This document shows positions 42,355 through 52,040 of a stretch of 64,000 nt of DNA, in pieces; the first letter of the stretch is position 1, and every line of letters begins with the position of its first letter. Source of the DNA: an uncultured Candidatus Melainabacteria bacterium. Lineage in GTDB: Bacteria > Cyanobacteriota > Vampirovibrionia > Gastranaerophilales > Gastranaerophilaceae. The translations under genes and the position numbers were made by a program. The stretch covers positions 1-64,000 of the forward strand of contig CAKUUC010000010.1 in the NCBI GenBank assembly GCA_934692625.1. The letters are read 5' to 3'. The notes under the pieces were generated by a model. The model was given only the letters and a program-made list of their open reading frames with translations, had not been told where the DNA came from and made no database searches.

Positions 42355-42484
42355 AAATGTATAATAATGGGTATAAATCTATCTAAATTTAAAAACTTAA
42401 AACTTGTCTGAAATGCTTTATCCATCTAACTTTATACCAGATTGTATCAAAATAGTAAAATATATCAAAATTGGCTTTATCTCT

Positions 42485-42526
42485 TTCCCAAGGAGAAGAT
42501 CGCGAGTTCGAGTCTCGTTGCCCGCT
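42485..42526 (+). repeat. attR: right 42-bp attachment repeat
   Basis: This is an exact copy of the tRNA-Gly segment 26274-26315, including the anticodon and T-arms, followed by AATC instead of CCA. It marks the right junction with the chromosome; the half-tRNA itself cannot fold into a functional tRNA. Confidence 0.95.
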
Positions 42527-42666
42527 AATCTTTGCATTATGGGGGCAACGACGAGAACTCCTATTGGGTTTGAGCGACCTGTGAGCAGAGTGCGAAGGCC
42601 TTTTGCGAAAGAACGAAGTTCTGCAAGCAAAATTCGAAGACACGTTTAAGGCGAAGCGGTCAAGAC

Positions 42667-42722
42667 AAAAAAGATATAAAACAAAGACCAGAACTATCTA
42701 GTCTTTGTTTTATATCTTTTTT
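42667..42722. terminator. long bidirectional terminator after the SNF2 gene
   Basis: A 22-bp perfect inverted repeat (42667-42688 with 42701-42722, loop of 12) starts with six As and ends with six Ts, so it can act on both strands. It ends the leftward SNF2 gene, whose stop lies at 42736. Confidence 0.88.
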
Positions 42723-42735
42723 AGCATCACGTAAT

Positions 42736-45729
42736 TTATGCAGACAGTGTGAAGATTTCGTAAATCTCTTCGTCTGTAAGTTCTGTAATAATCTTTTCAC
42801 CTTCGTAAACTGCCAAGTCTGCAAGTTCTTTTTTAGACTTAAGCATTTCATCAATTTTTTCTTCAAAGGTTCCAAGTGTTATCATACGGTGTACCATTAC
42901 GTTTTTATCTTGTCCAATACGATATGTACGGTCTGTTGCTTGATCTTCAACTGCAGGGTTCCACCACAAGTCGTAGTGAATAACGTTTGTTGCGCTGGTT
43001 AAGTTCAAACCTGTTCCACCTGCTTTTAGTGACAATATCATAACCTTGTATTGGTCTTCTGTTTGAAATTTTTCAATAAGTTCTTCACGTTGAGCAACTG
43101 TCAAACTTCCATGGAAGAACAATGGTTCAGTGTTGCATTCTTGTGAAATTACTTTGCACAATATATCGCCCATTTCCTTGTATTGTGTGAAAATAAGCGT
43201 TTTTTCGTCATTATCGATAATGTTTTGAACCAAATCCAAACATTTTTCCATTTTACCGGACAATTCTCTGCCCATATCGCCTGATTTTAGGAATTGATAA
43301 GGGTGGTTACAAATTTGTTTAAGTGCTGTAATAAGTTTGAAGATGTTTCCACGTCTGTTAACTCCGGTAAATCCGCTAATTTTGGTCATCATTTCATTAA
43401 GAGTTTTTTCATAAAGAACTGCTTGAACCTTAGACAAGTAGCAGTATTCGTTGAGTACCATTTTTTCCGGCAAGTCGGAAATTACGTTTTTATCAGTTTT
43501 CAAACGTCTTAAGACAAACGGAGAGATTGACATTCTCAATTTGCCGGCTCTTGAATGTTCTTTAAATCTTTCGATAGGAATTGCATAACTTTTTTGGAAT
43601 TCTCTCAATGAGCCCAAGTAACCTTTGTTGATAAAGTCGAAAATGCTCCACAATTCTGTTAATCTGTTTTCAACCGGTGTACCTGTCATTGCAATTTTTA
43701 CATCTGATTTTAACATTTTGATAGCCAAAGTTTGTGCTGTGTCAGGGTTTTTGATGTTTTGGGCTTCATCAACAATAATCATACTCCAACCCTGTTTTTT
43801 GAGTTCTTCGACATCTATTCTCATTATTGCGTAAGTTGTTAAAATTACATCGTGATTAACATCGAGTTTTCTGTCTGCTCCGTGATAAATTACTGCATCA
43901 ATTTCAGGGGCAAAAAGTTGAAGTTCTTTCATCCAGTTCCCCATAAGAGTTGTTGGACAAATTACTAAAACCGGTTTTTTCAAGCGGTTTTCTTCCTTCA
44001 TTTTTAGGATTAAACTTATAACCTGAATTGTTTTACCTAATCCCATATCATCGGCAATACATGCACCAAAACCTTTGACTATATTTGTCCATAACCATCT
44101 CAAACCGATTTCTTGATAAGGTCTTAATTCACCTTTCAGGCCTTTTGGTAATGTCATTTCTACAGGTTTTGTAAAGTCAGAGAGAACTCTTGCAAATGCT
44201 GCATCGTAGTCAAATTCATATTGATCAAGTTGACCTGATAATGATGCATGGATAAGTTCCATTCGTGACATAGATTTAAGGTTAGATTTTGCAATTTGTT
44301 CAAAAATCTTTTTGCCTTCTTCTTTGTCAACCAAAACGTATTTATTTTTGTATTTGATTAGACCGTTGTTATTATCAAGTAATTTTTGGTATTCTTCCAA
44401 AGAAATTTTTTCATTTCCAATGGCAATTTCATAAGAAAATTCCAAGATATCGTCTAGTGATACTTTTGATGCGGAAGTATTGTTATTGATTAAGTTTGCT
44501 AAATCTTCCGAGCGGGATTCTTTTACTTTTGCATTGATAGAAGCTCTCGGGATAACAATATTTTGCAATGCTTCTGGCAAAATAACTTCAATTTGTGCTT
44601 TTTGAAGATAGTATGTAGTTTGAGTAATGATTTTATATACTTCATTCAAATTCAAATCTAAGTATAATTTGTCTTCATCTTCAAAAACTTGTTCAAGTTC
44701 CGGCATATAGCGCAAAGCGTAATTCAATTGTTTTTCAACAATTCTTGAAATATCAGATGCTTTTGCTCCAAATACTTCATCTTCTGTATACAGACTGTCA
44801 ATTAAGACACTTTCGTCAGTTTTTCTATTTTTGATATAGACTTTTAGTCTAAACATATCATCATCTGCGTTTTCAATTTTGAAAAACGGAATTACGTCGT
44901 ATTTACCCAAATATAGTTCATCAAACCACTGAGCGAAACTTTCTGCGTAATCTTTACCTTTGATAACTGCTTTTTGTTCTAAATCTTTTAATAAGTATTG
45001 ACCAGATTTTACATCTTTAAATCTATACATTTTTATGCCTAAAAATTTATAAATTACATAATTTAAGTATGTATAAATAAATTCATAGACAAAGTTTTTA
45101 GGAATTTCACCATCGATAAACAAATCTTCCGGCATGCATTCTTCAAATTGGTTGACAATTCTTGCCATTTTTGAATTGTTGATAATTGGTTCATAAACAA
45201 TTCGGAACATTTGTCCGTAACGTTTGACTGTTGGAATGAAATACAATTTTTCAATCAATTTCATAACAAAGTATGTCAATTTATTCAAATAGATAAATGT
45301 TGGTGATAAATCGGCTAAATCTACAATGTTTCCAAATCCGCCAAAGTAGTCCATAATAATGTCCCAAGCCATAAAGTATCCGACTTCATCTTTGAAAACT
45401 TCTGACTTAAATCTGAATAATGAGCCTTTTGATTTTAAATAATATTGAAAATTGTTTGTTGGAGTAACAAAAAAGGATAGGTTATTTTTGTATGATAATT
45501 TAGAAGGTTTGTTTATCAAATAGAAATTTGTGTTACGAGTAGGAGCGTTTGGGCTCAAAAATACACCGGCAAATTCGTCTTCAATGATTTGGTATATCAT
45601 ACTCAACGTGTAACGAAAATCTTTGTTTTTGAAATGTTCCGGATTTTCACTCAGGTTAAAAAATAACTCATCTACGTTGTTCTTTTTGAACGAAAAATCA
45701 ATGTTTAAATCTTCTATTTTGTTACTCAT
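42736..45729 (-). CDS. SNF2-family DNA-dependent ATPase
   Basis: This is a chromosomal Swi2/Snf2-type translocase of 997 residues. The first ~530 residues are poorly characterised. The ATPase core follows: Walker A IADDMGLGKT (~556), Walker B IIVDEAQNIKN (~655), MTGTPVENRL, FVLRRLKTDK, and the second lobe with FHGSLTVAQR, LKAGGTGLNLTSA and DQATDRTYRIGQ. The organisation is like the HepA/SNF2 proteins of cyanobacteria. AAAGGT precedes the ATG. It lies outside the island and shares only the general SNF2 core with the island helicase. Role in DNA or RNA-polymerase remodelling is inferred. Confidence 0.9.
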   Translation of the reverse strand: MSNKIEDLNIDFSFKKNNVDELFFNLSENPEHFKNKDFRYTLSMIYQIIEDEFAGVFLSPNAPTRNTNFYLINKPSKLSYKNNLSFFVTPTNNFQYYLKSKGSLFRFKSEVFKDEVGYFMAWDIIMDYFGGFGNIVDLADLSPTFIYLNKLTYFVMKLIEKLYFIPTVKRYGQMFRIVYEPIINNSKMARIVNQFEECMPEDLFIDGEIPKNFVYEFIYTYLNYVIYKFLGIKMYRFKDVKSGQYLLKDLEQKAVIKGKDYAESFAQWFDELYLGKYDVIPFFKIENADDDMFRLKVYIKNRKTDESVLIDSLYTEDEVFGAKASDISRIVEKQLNYALRYMPELEQVFEDEDKLYLDLNLNEVYKIITQTTYYLQKAQIEVILPEALQNIVIPRASINAKVKESRSEDLANLINNNTSASKVSLDDILEFSYEIAIGNEKISLEEYQKLLDNNNGLIKYKNKYVLVDKEEGKKIFEQIAKSNLKSMSRMELIHASLSGQLDQYEFDYDAAFARVLSDFTKPVEMTLPKGLKGELRPYQEIGLRWLWTNIVKGFGACIADDMGLGKTIQVISLILKMKEENRLKKPVLVICPTTLMGNWMKELQLFAPEIDAVIYHGADRKLDVNHDVILTTYAIMRIDVEELKKQGWSMIIVDEAQNIKNPDTAQTLAIKMLKSDVKIAMTGTPVENRLTELWSIFDFINKGYLGSLREFQKSYAIPIERFKEHSRAGKLRMSISPFVLRRLKTDKNVISDLPEKMVLNEYCYLSKVQAVLYEKTLNEMMTKISGFTGVNRRGNIFKLITALKQICNHPYQFLKSGDMGRELSGKMEKCLDLVQNIIDNDEKTLIFTQYKEMGDILCKVISQECNTEPLFFHGSLTVAQREELIEKFQTEDQYKVMILSLKAGGTGLNLTSATNVIHYDLWWNPAVEDQATDRTYRIGQDKNVMVHRMITLGTFEEKIDEMLKSKKELADLAVYEGEKIITELTDEEIYEIFTLSA

Positions 45730-45770
45730 ATTTTTACCTTTATAAAGTTTGTTTGGGTGATAAATTTAAT

Positions 45771-45800
45771 AAGCGGATAGATTAAAAAATCTATCCGCTT
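45771..45800 (-). terminator. terminator after gpmI
   Basis: A 13-bp inverted repeat (AAGCGGATAGATT 45771-45783 / AATCTATCCGCTT 45788-45800) lies 10 bases beyond the gpmI stop. The exit side on the minus strand is A/T-rich but has no long T-run. Confidence 0.65.
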
Positions 45801-45809
45801 TTAGTATAT

Positions 45810-47336
45810 TTATTTAATTAATGATTTACCTGTCATTTCTGCAGGTTGCTTAATATCAAGCAGTTGCAACACTGTTGGAGCAACATCACAAAGAGCACCT
45901 GTTGGTCTTAATTCAGCATCTTTTGGACCATTGATTAAGACAAATGGAACTTCATTTGTTGTGTGTGCAGTTTGAGGTTTTCCGGTTGATTCATCAACCA
46001 TAACTTCTGAATTACCGTGGTCTGCTGTTAATAGCATTGTGATGTCGTGTTCTTTACAAGCAGCAGCAATTTTACCGACACATTCATCAACAACTTTGCA
46101 CGCTTTTGTTGCGGCTTCAATAACACCGGTATGACCAACCATATCAGGGTTTGCAAAGTTTACTAGAATGAATTGATATTTAGGGGCATTGATTGCATTC
46201 AAAACGTTGTCACAAACTTCGTAAGCGCTCATTTCAGGTTGCATATCATAAGTTGCAACTTTGGGAGAAGCAACAAGAACACGAGTTTCGTGAGGTTGAG
46301 GTTCATCAATTCCGCCGTTGAAGAAGAATGTAACGTGTGCATATTTTTCGGTTTCTGCTGTTCTGAATTGGTTAATTCCGTTTGCTTCCAAAACATCACC
46401 TAAAATATTTACAAGTTTTTCTTTCGGGAATGCAACTGGGAATGTGAAAGTTGCTTCGTAACTTGTCATTGTTGTGTACAAAATATTTTTAAGAACTTTT
46501 TTACGTTTGAATCCGTCGAAATCTGCAAAATTGATAGCTTTTGTTATTTCTCTTGCTCTATCAGGACGATAGTTGAAGAAAATTATTGAATCGTTATCGT
46601 GAATTCTTGATTCTTCACCACCAATAACGGTTGGCAATACAAATTCATCGGTTTCGCCTTTAGCGTAAGATTGTTTAACTCCTTCAATAGCAGATGGAGC
46701 GTGTTCACCTTCGCCTAATAGCAATGCGTTGTAACCTTTTTCAACTCTGTCCCAACGATTATCCCTGTCCATGATGTAGTAACGTCCGATAATTGTTGCA
46801 ATAGGAGGAAAATTGTATTTTTTCAATTCATCTTCAACAACTTGCAAGTATTCACAAGCACTTGAAGGTGGTGTGTCACGACCATCTAAGAATGCGTGAA
46901 CGTAAACTTTTTTCAAACCTGAATCTGCTGCCATTTTGATTAATGCTAGAACGTGGTCGAGTGATGAGTGAACACCACCAGTTGAAACTAATCCATAGAT
47001 ATGAAGTGCAGAGTTGTGTTTTTTAGCATGTTCAATTGCATTCAAAAATCTTTCGTTTTTGAAGAAAGAACCATCTTTGATTGCGTTGTTAATTTTTGAC
47101 AAATCTTGGTAAACAATTCTTCCAGCGCCCAAATTCAAGTGGCCGACTTCTGAATTACCCATTTGACCGTGCGGTAAACCTACGTTTTCGCCATCAGCTT
47201 TGATTTGAATAAATTTTTCTTCGTTTTCCAATTTCGGAACATTAACAGGGTGTGCCAATTTTGTAGCATCGTACTTTTCAGAACCTGTTGAAATGCCCCA
47301 ACCGTCCATTATACATAATAAAACTCGTTTAGTCAT
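45810..47336 (-). CDS. gpmI: 2,3-bisphosphoglycerate-independent phosphoglycerate mutase
   Basis: This enzyme interconverts 3- and 2-phosphoglycerate in glycolysis with Mn(II). Its 508 residues belong to the alkaline-phosphatase superfamily. MDGWGIS is at 10-16, the phosphorylated serine S62 is in GNSEVGHLNLG, and other landmarks are HAFLDGRDTPP, GRYYIMDRDNRWDR, NYRPDRARE and LLTADHGNSE. AAGGGA precedes the ATG. It is a single-gene unit between its terminator and the histidine kinase. Confidence 0.96.
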   Translation of the reverse strand: MTKRVLLCIMDGWGISTGSEKYDATKLAHPVNVPKLENEEKFIQIKADGENVGLPHGQMGNSEVGHLNLGAGRIVYQDLSKINNAIKDGSFFKNERFLNAIEHAKKHNSALHIYGLVSTGGVHSSLDHVLALIKMAADSGLKKVYVHAFLDGRDTPPSSACEYLQVVEDELKKYNFPPIATIIGRYYIMDRDNRWDRVEKGYNALLLGEGEHAPSAIEGVKQSYAKGETDEFVLPTVIGGEESRIHDNDSIIFFNYRPDRAREITKAINFADFDGFKRKKVLKNILYTTMTSYEATFTFPVAFPKEKLVNILGDVLEANGINQFRTAETEKYAHVTFFFNGGIDEPQPHETRVLVASPKVATYDMQPEMSAYEVCDNVLNAINAPKYQFILVNFANPDMVGHTGVIEAATKACKVVDECVGKIAAACKEHDITMLLTADHGNSEVMVDESTGKPQTAHTTNEVPFVLINGPKDAELRPTGALCDVAPTVLQLLDIKQPAEMTGKSLIK

Positions 47337-47428
47337 TTTGAAATCCCTTCTTTCCAGTGTACGCTAGCAAGAGTTTATCAAAAACATGTTTTTTTTTCAA
47401 TGATAAATTTTAAAGCCCAAAACGCGCT

Positions 47429-48712
47429 CTAGTTCGGGATTTTTACGCAAAATTCTGTTCGTACACCCTCTTCGCTTGTTGCAATTATTTCTCCACCATG
47501 AGCCATTGCGATTTGTTGAGATAAATAGAGCCCTAAACCTGTTCCGACTTTGCGGAGTTTTTTTGCTGCTGAGTAGTATTTATTAAATATCATTTTTAAT
47601 TCGTCTTTTGAAATTCCTTGTCCGTAATCAATGACAGAAATCGTTATGCCTTCTTGATATTTGCCAATTTTTATGTCGATAAATTTTTGGGTATTACTGT
47701 GGTCAATGGCATTCGAGATGAGATTTTTAATTACTCTGCGAAGTTGCATCGCGTCAGCGTTTATCAAATTTATTGATTCTGATGGAATGTATTTGATTTC
47801 GATTTTATTTTCAGCAGCAATCGGTTGCATTTCTGTAATGATTTCTTCAATAAACGGATTGATTTCAATGTCGCTTCGTATAAGTTTTATTCCTTGTTCT
47901 CGTAATTTGTATGTTTCCAAGAGGATTTGTACAAGTTCAAGTAGGTTTTGATTAGATGTTTTCATACTGTCAAGTGCGTATTTCTGTTTGTCAGAAATTT
48001 CTCCAAACTTGTTTGCTAAAAATAAATCAATAATGTTCGAGGCTGCAACGATAGGAACTTTCAAGTCATGAGTAAGTGTTGCTACAAAATCATCTTTCAA
48101 CGTTTCAATTTCTTTTTCTGTTGTAATGTCTTTTATAATTAAGACAAATCTTTTTTTCTCAAGTGAGGTCAAAGGTTGAGAGTTTATTATAAAATTGTTT
48201 GTCGGAGTATGCTTGATGAATATTTCTGTATTGTTTAGGCCTGAAATGTCAAAATCTTCGTCTTTTACCGGTTGGATAAATTCAAAAACATTTTTGCCGA
48301 TAATATCTCGCCCTTTAATTCCAAACCAATTCAAAATTTTTGGTGTTGCTCGTAAAATTTCAAATTTTTCATTGATAATCAAAATTCCATCAGATAAGGA
48401 ATTAATAACTGATTCCAAAAGTTTGTTTTGCCTCATCAATTCTGTTTGATATTCAATAATCATTTTTTCTCTGTCATTAAGGGTTTCAACCATTCTATTG
48501 ATACTATCGGTAACATTTTGATAGGTTGGGTGTTCTACTTTTTCGATTTTAGTTGATAAATTTCCGTATCTGATAGAGTCAACTGTTGTTGTGACTTTGC
48601 CTAAATAATCATTTATTTTTGACCATCTTTTATTCGTTCTTCTGGTAATGAAAAATAGGCTGATAAATACCAGAATTACGCAAATATTGACTAAATAAAA
48701 ATATGAAAACAT
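47429..48712 (-). CDS. membrane-anchored PAS sensor histidine kinase
   Basis: This is a 427-residue kinase with one N-terminal membrane helix (~5-23), a HAMP-like segment (~30-85), a PAS domain (~97-200), the phosphoacceptor H215 in LTHDLKVP, and an ATPase domain with NLISNAIDHS, DYGQGIS and GTGLGLYLSQ. With a single helix and no periplasmic loop, it should sense an intracellular signal. There is no adjacent response regulator. It resembles the orphan kinase at 16156-17625 in its catalytic half. No Shine-Dalgarno site precedes the ATG, so the start is less certain. Confidence 0.9.
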   Translation of the reverse strand: MFSYFYLVNICVILVFISLFFITRRTNKRWSKINDYLGKVTTTVDSIRYGNLSTKIEKVEHPTYQNVTDSINRMVETLNDREKMIIEYQTELMRQNKLLESVINSLSDGILIINEKFEILRATPKILNWFGIKGRDIIGKNVFEFIQPVKDEDFDISGLNNTEIFIKHTPTNNFIINSQPLTSLEKKRFVLIIKDITTEKEIETLKDDFVATLTHDLKVPIVAASNIIDLFLANKFGEISDKQKYALDSMKTSNQNLLELVQILLETYKLREQGIKLIRSDIEINPFIEEIITEMQPIAAENKIEIKYIPSESINLINADAMQLRRVIKNLISNAIDHSNTQKFIDIKIGKYQEGITISVIDYGQGISKDELKMIFNKYYSAAKKLRKVGTGLGLYLSQQIAMAHGGEIIATSEEGVRTEFCVKIPN

Positions 48713-48753
48713 GTATGACTTTTTATCTTTCTTTTTTTGAAATTCTCTCTTTA

Positions 48754-48762
48754 TGCTATAAT
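48754..48762 (+). promoter_or_regulatory. extended -10 promoter of the KdsC-like operon
   Basis: TATAAT (48757-48762) is preceded by TGC, forming an extended -10. Transcription would begin near 48769, and GAGG precedes the ATG at 48805. Confidence 0.65.
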
Positions 48763-48804
48763 TATACCAGACAGATTGATATTTGTTAAGATGTTGAGGT
48801 TTTT

Positions 48805-49287
48805 ATGTCAGGAATTAAGCTTCCAAAAACAGTAAAAATGGTTATAACCGATTTTGATGGTATAGTTACAGATAATTGCGTTTATATTAACGAAGATTTT
48901 TCAATGAGTAGAAAACTAAATTTTAAAGATGTTATGGGCTTTTCAATTTTAAGAAAGAATGGATATGAAATAGCGATTATTTCCGGAGAAAAGAATTCTG
49001 CAATTGAAACAATGGCTAAGAAATTTAAAATTGATGAAATTCATCAAAATATAAGAAATAAAATTGAAGTTTTGAAAATGATTATTGAAAAATATAATTT
49101 GAGTCAAGAAGAATACGTTTATCTGGGCGATGATGTAAACGATTTGGAATGTTTAAAGTTTGCAAAGTATAAAATTTCCGTGCCACATGCTGTTGACAAA
49201 GTTAAAAAAGTTGATAATATACAAATAACGCAAAGTCAGGCTGGTGATGGAGCATTTAGAGAGGTAGCAGATTGTTTGGTTGGTTAG
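48805..49287 (+). CDS. KdsC-like HAD phosphatase
   Basis: This is a 160-residue HAD hydrolase without a large cap. Motif I is DFDGIVTDN with nucleophile D16 and D18 (KdsC proteins usually read DVDG), motif II IISGEKN (~59), the lysine near 86-91, and motif III GDDVNDLE (108-115). The size and VYLGDDVNDL suit the tetrameric KdsC family, which dephosphorylates KDO 8-phosphate, or related nonulosonate phosphatases. Other KDO genes are not in the window. It overlaps the TPR gene by 16 bases. Confidence 0.82.
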   Translation: MSGIKLPKTVKMVITDFDGIVTDNCVYINEDFSMSRKLNFKDVMGFSILRKNGYEIAIISGEKNSAIETMAKKFKIDEIHQNIRNKIEVLKMIIEKYNLSQEEYVYLGDDVNDLECLKFAKYKISVPHAVDKVKKVDNIQITQSQAGDGAFREVADCLVG

Positions 49288-50759
49288 AAAAAATCAGGTC
49301 AGAAATTAAAAACCTTAACTTGTCGATAACTTCATATCAAAAAGATACGGTAATTCAATCCTTACCAACGATTGCTTATGTTAACAAAGCCAAAAAATAT
49401 ATAGATAAGAAACAACTTGATGAAGCCGAACGTTTGTTACATCGTGCATTGGATATTTCGGAACAAGATGCCTTGGTTTATAAATATCTTGGTAAAATTC
49501 GAGAACGTAAAAATGATTTTGAAAATGCAATAAAATACTATGACAAATCCGCAAAATTGAATGCTAATGACAAAGAAATTTGGCTACGTTTAGGGATGTG
49601 TCAACTCAATACAAAACTGTTGGATGAAGCTATAATTTCTTTTGAAAAGGCAAACAAGGTTTCTCCGATGAATACAGATGTTTATACCGGTTGGGGTATG
49701 ACATTGATGAGATTGAAAAAGTATAAAAATGCCAAAGATAAATTTGTAATGGCGACCAAAATCAATAAGTACAATTATACAGCAATTCTTTTATCTGCGG
49801 TAATGGAAGTCAGATTGGGCGAGTATGAACCTGCAGAAATGAAGTTGGCATTTTTGACAAAAATAGCACCAAATGAGAGTAGCACTTATGAATATGCGAA
49901 TTTGATGCTTATCAAGTCAAATTATCAGGAAGCGGAATTATATGCAAATAAGTCAATAAATATTAATCCGCAAATGTTGCCGTCGTATTTCATATTGGGT
50001 GAAATTTATTCGACACAAAAAGATATTGCCAAGACAGAAAAAGTGTTCAGAACTGCGATTAGTAACGATTTGGAAAACTCAACTCTTCACTTTGAGTGGG
50101 GAAAAGCTTATATGCGACTTTTGGAATTTGAAAAAGCGCACGAACAGTTTGCTGTCGCTTTGCAAGAAGAACCAAATTTTATGGAAGCGAAAATCGGAAT
50201 TGCTTTAACAAGTGCGTATAATGGTGATTTTTCAATTTTGGATGAGATTGAAGAAAAATATTCCGAAAATGTGTACGTGCAAGAGGCAATGGGTTTTGAA
50301 AAATATTCAAAGGGTGAATATGCCGAATCAATTGATTTATTTAAAAAGGCTTTGAAGTTTGACCCTCAAGAGTATTACAATGTTTTGAATATTGCAAGGG
50401 CTTATCGGCAACTTGGTGACAAAACAAAAACAAAAGAGTATTTTGAAAAATTTACAACGGAGAATCCACAATATTTACCGGCACTTGTAGAATATTCAAA
50501 ATGGCTGATGTCGCTTGAAGATTATGCAGATGCACAACGTAAACTTCGTAAAGCAGAAAAGATTAATGAAAAAAATGTCGAAGTGTTAAATTTGTTATTT
50601 TATTGCGCTTATAAACTTGTAAAAGATAATGTTTGCGAATATAATATAAAGGAAGCAATTTCGGTTGCTAACAAAATAAAAAATTTGGGTTCTTTTGAAT
50701 ATGAAAATGAAGAAAAGGAACTTGAAGCAATTCTAGATAATTTGCAGGGGAATAACTAA
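49272..50759 (+). CDS. TPR-repeat protein
   Basis: This 495-residue cytoplasmic protein is built almost wholly of tetratricopeptide helices (about 11 to 13 repeats, e.g. ALVYKYLGKIRERKNDFENAIKYYDKSAKLN), a protein-binding scaffold. The start is TTG 49272, with GAGG 8 bases upstream, inside the end of the KdsC-like gene. lysC starts one base after its stop region, so all three genes form one operon. A function in envelope or sugar metabolism is only suggested by position. Confidence 0.88.
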   Translation: MFGWLEKIRSEIKNLNLSITSYQKDTVIQSLPTIAYVNKAKKYIDKKQLDEAERLLHRALDISEQDALVYKYLGKIRERKNDFENAIKYYDKSAKLNANDKEIWLRLGMCQLNTKLLDEAIISFEKANKVSPMNTDVYTGWGMTLMRLKKYKNAKDKFVMATKINKYNYTAILLSAVMEVRLGEYEPAEMKLAFLTKIAPNESSTYEYANLMLIKSNYQEAELYANKSININPQMLPSYFILGEIYSTQKDIAKTEKVFRTAISNDLENSTLHFEWGKAYMRLLEFEKAHEQFAVALQEEPNFMEAKIGIALTSAYNGDFSILDEIEEKYSENVYVQEAMGFEKYSKGEYAESIDLFKKALKFDPQEYYNVLNIARAYRQLGDKTKTKEYFEKFTTENPQYLPALVEYSKWLMSLEDYADAQRKLRKAEKINEKNVEVLNLLFYCAYKLVKDNVCEYNIKEAISVANKIKNLGSFEYENEEKELEAILDNLQGNN

Positions 50760-50760
50760 A

Positions 50761-52026
50761 TTGAAAAAGATTATCGTACAAAAATTTGGCGGAACTTCAG
50801 TTGCCGATACAGACAAAATCAAGAATGTAGCAAAAACAGTTATCCGTGAAAAAAATAACGGGAATGATGTAGTTGTAGTTGTTTCAGCAATGGGACATAC
50901 GACAGACCATCTTGTAAAAATGGCTTATGATATCAATGCAAATCCTTCAAGCAGAGAGATGGATATGCTTTTGTCTACAGGGGAATGTGTTTCTATTGCT
51001 CTTTTGACTATGGCTATTCAAGCGCAAGGATATAAGGCAGTTAGTTTCAATGCTACACAAATTGGTATTTTGACAGAAAATGTGCACTCAAAGGCAAGAA
51101 TTATTGATATAAAAACCGAAAAACTTAAAAAGAATTTGAATGAAGGTAATATCATTGTTGTTGCAGGATTTCAAGGTGTTACAGAAGATGGCGAAATTAC
51201 TACATTAGGTCGTGGTGGTTCAGATACGTCTGCCGTTGCTTTGGCTGCCGCTTTGAACGCTGAAAGATGCGATATTTATACAGATGTTGAAGGTGTTTAT
51301 ACGACAGATCCGAGAGTTGTTCCAAATGCTTCCAGATTAGATATTGTATCTTATGAAGAAATGCTTGAATTGGCTCATGCAGGAGCAAATGTACTTCACC
51401 CGAGAAGTGTAGAAACCGCAAAACAATATTCTGTTCCACTTAGGGTACGTAGCAGTTTTAATTTAGATAATATGGGAACTTTAATAGTAGGAGTTGACAA
51501 AATGGAAATAAACAAACCGGTTACAGGAGTTGCAGCGGATTCATCACAAGTAAGAGTAGTTGTCTGTGAAGTTCCGGACACTCCGGGGGAAGCGGCAACA
51601 TTATTTAGCAGTCTTGCTGAAAAAAATGTTTCAGTTGATATGATTATTCAATCTTATGCTCGCAAAACCTCAAAAACTAATGATATTGCGTTCACTATTT
51701 CAAAAGAAGATTTGCCAAAAGCACTTGATGTTTTGGAAGAAGTAAAGCGTAAATTGGGTGCTGCAGATGTTCGGATTGATGAAAATATTTCAAAGGTTTC
51801 AATTATTGGTGCAGGCATGATTGATAGACCCGGGATTGCATCAACAATGTTTGAAACACTTGCAAATGCCGGTATTAACATCAAGATGATTTCAACAAGT
51901 GAAATCAAAATCAGTTGTTTGATTAACAAAGAAGATGCTAATGCGGCAGTAAAAGCGTTGCACGAAGTATTCAATCTTGGTTGTGACGAGATTGCTGATG
52001 TTAAAGGCACTTTGCCTGACGTATAA
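50761..52026 (+). CDS. lysC: aspartate kinase
   Basis: This enzyme phosphorylates aspartate in the first step of the lysine/diaminopimelate, threonine and methionine pathway. Its 421 residues contain an amino-acid kinase domain beginning KIIVQKFGGTSVAD, with VVVVSAMGHTTD, TLGRGGSDTSAVALAA and DPRVVPNA, followed by two ACT domains (~262-415) for feedback control. The start codon is TTG 50761, directly behind the TPR gene, with GGGG about 10 bases upstream. It feeds the same pathway as the probable dapL and dapF in this window. Confidence 0.95.
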   Translation: MKKIIVQKFGGTSVADTDKIKNVAKTVIREKNNGNDVVVVVSAMGHTTDHLVKMAYDINANPSSREMDMLLSTGECVSIALLTMAIQAQGYKAVSFNATQIGILTENVHSKARIIDIKTEKLKKNLNEGNIIVVAGFQGVTEDGEITTLGRGGSDTSAVALAAALNAERCDIYTDVEGVYTTDPRVVPNASRLDIVSYEEMLELAHAGANVLHPRSVETAKQYSVPLRVRSSFNLDNMGTLIVGVDKMEINKPVTGVAADSSQVRVVVCEVPDTPGEAATLFSSLAEKNVSVDMIIQSYARKTSKTNDIAFTISKEDLPKALDVLEEVKRKLGAADVRIDENISKVSIIGAGMIDRPGIASTMFETLANAGINIKMISTSEIKISCLINKEDANAAVKALHEVFNLGCDEIADVKGTLPDV

Positions 52027-52040
52027 CAAGTTTTTATTAT

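Larger units (their letters stand above)
42059..42484. other. gene-free right end of the island
   Basis: No credible coding frame is seen in these ~425 bases. They hold a tandem 11-base repeat (TGGGGCATGCA then TGGGGCATTCA, 42170-42191) and the right arm-type pair at 42337-42354. Both are candidates for recombinase or excisionase binding. Confidence 0.55.
26316..42526. mobile_element. 16.2-kb integrated genomic island in tRNA-Gly with a restriction-modification operon
   Basis: The segment is bounded by 42-bp direct repeats of the tRNA-Gly 3' half. It encodes a tyrosine recombinase next to the left end, an HNH-like protein, an XRE regulator, the five-gene helicase/R-M operon, a secreted repeat protein and an AlbA_2 protein. 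Paired TGTGCCATTT-type repeats lie ~100-130 bases inside each end. There is no relaxase, mating-pair gene, phage structural gene or visible excisionase, so it is an integrative island that may need a helper to move between cells. Confidence 0.93.

Noticed and set aside
26316..42526. Conjugative element or prophage
   Set aside because: No relaxase, coupling protein, type IV secretion, capsid, portal or terminase gene is visible; only integration genes.
42389..42660. Overlapping frames on both strands around attR
   Set aside because: They read through the tRNA-derived repeat and yield the arginine/serine-rich strings typical of translated tRNA; not genes.
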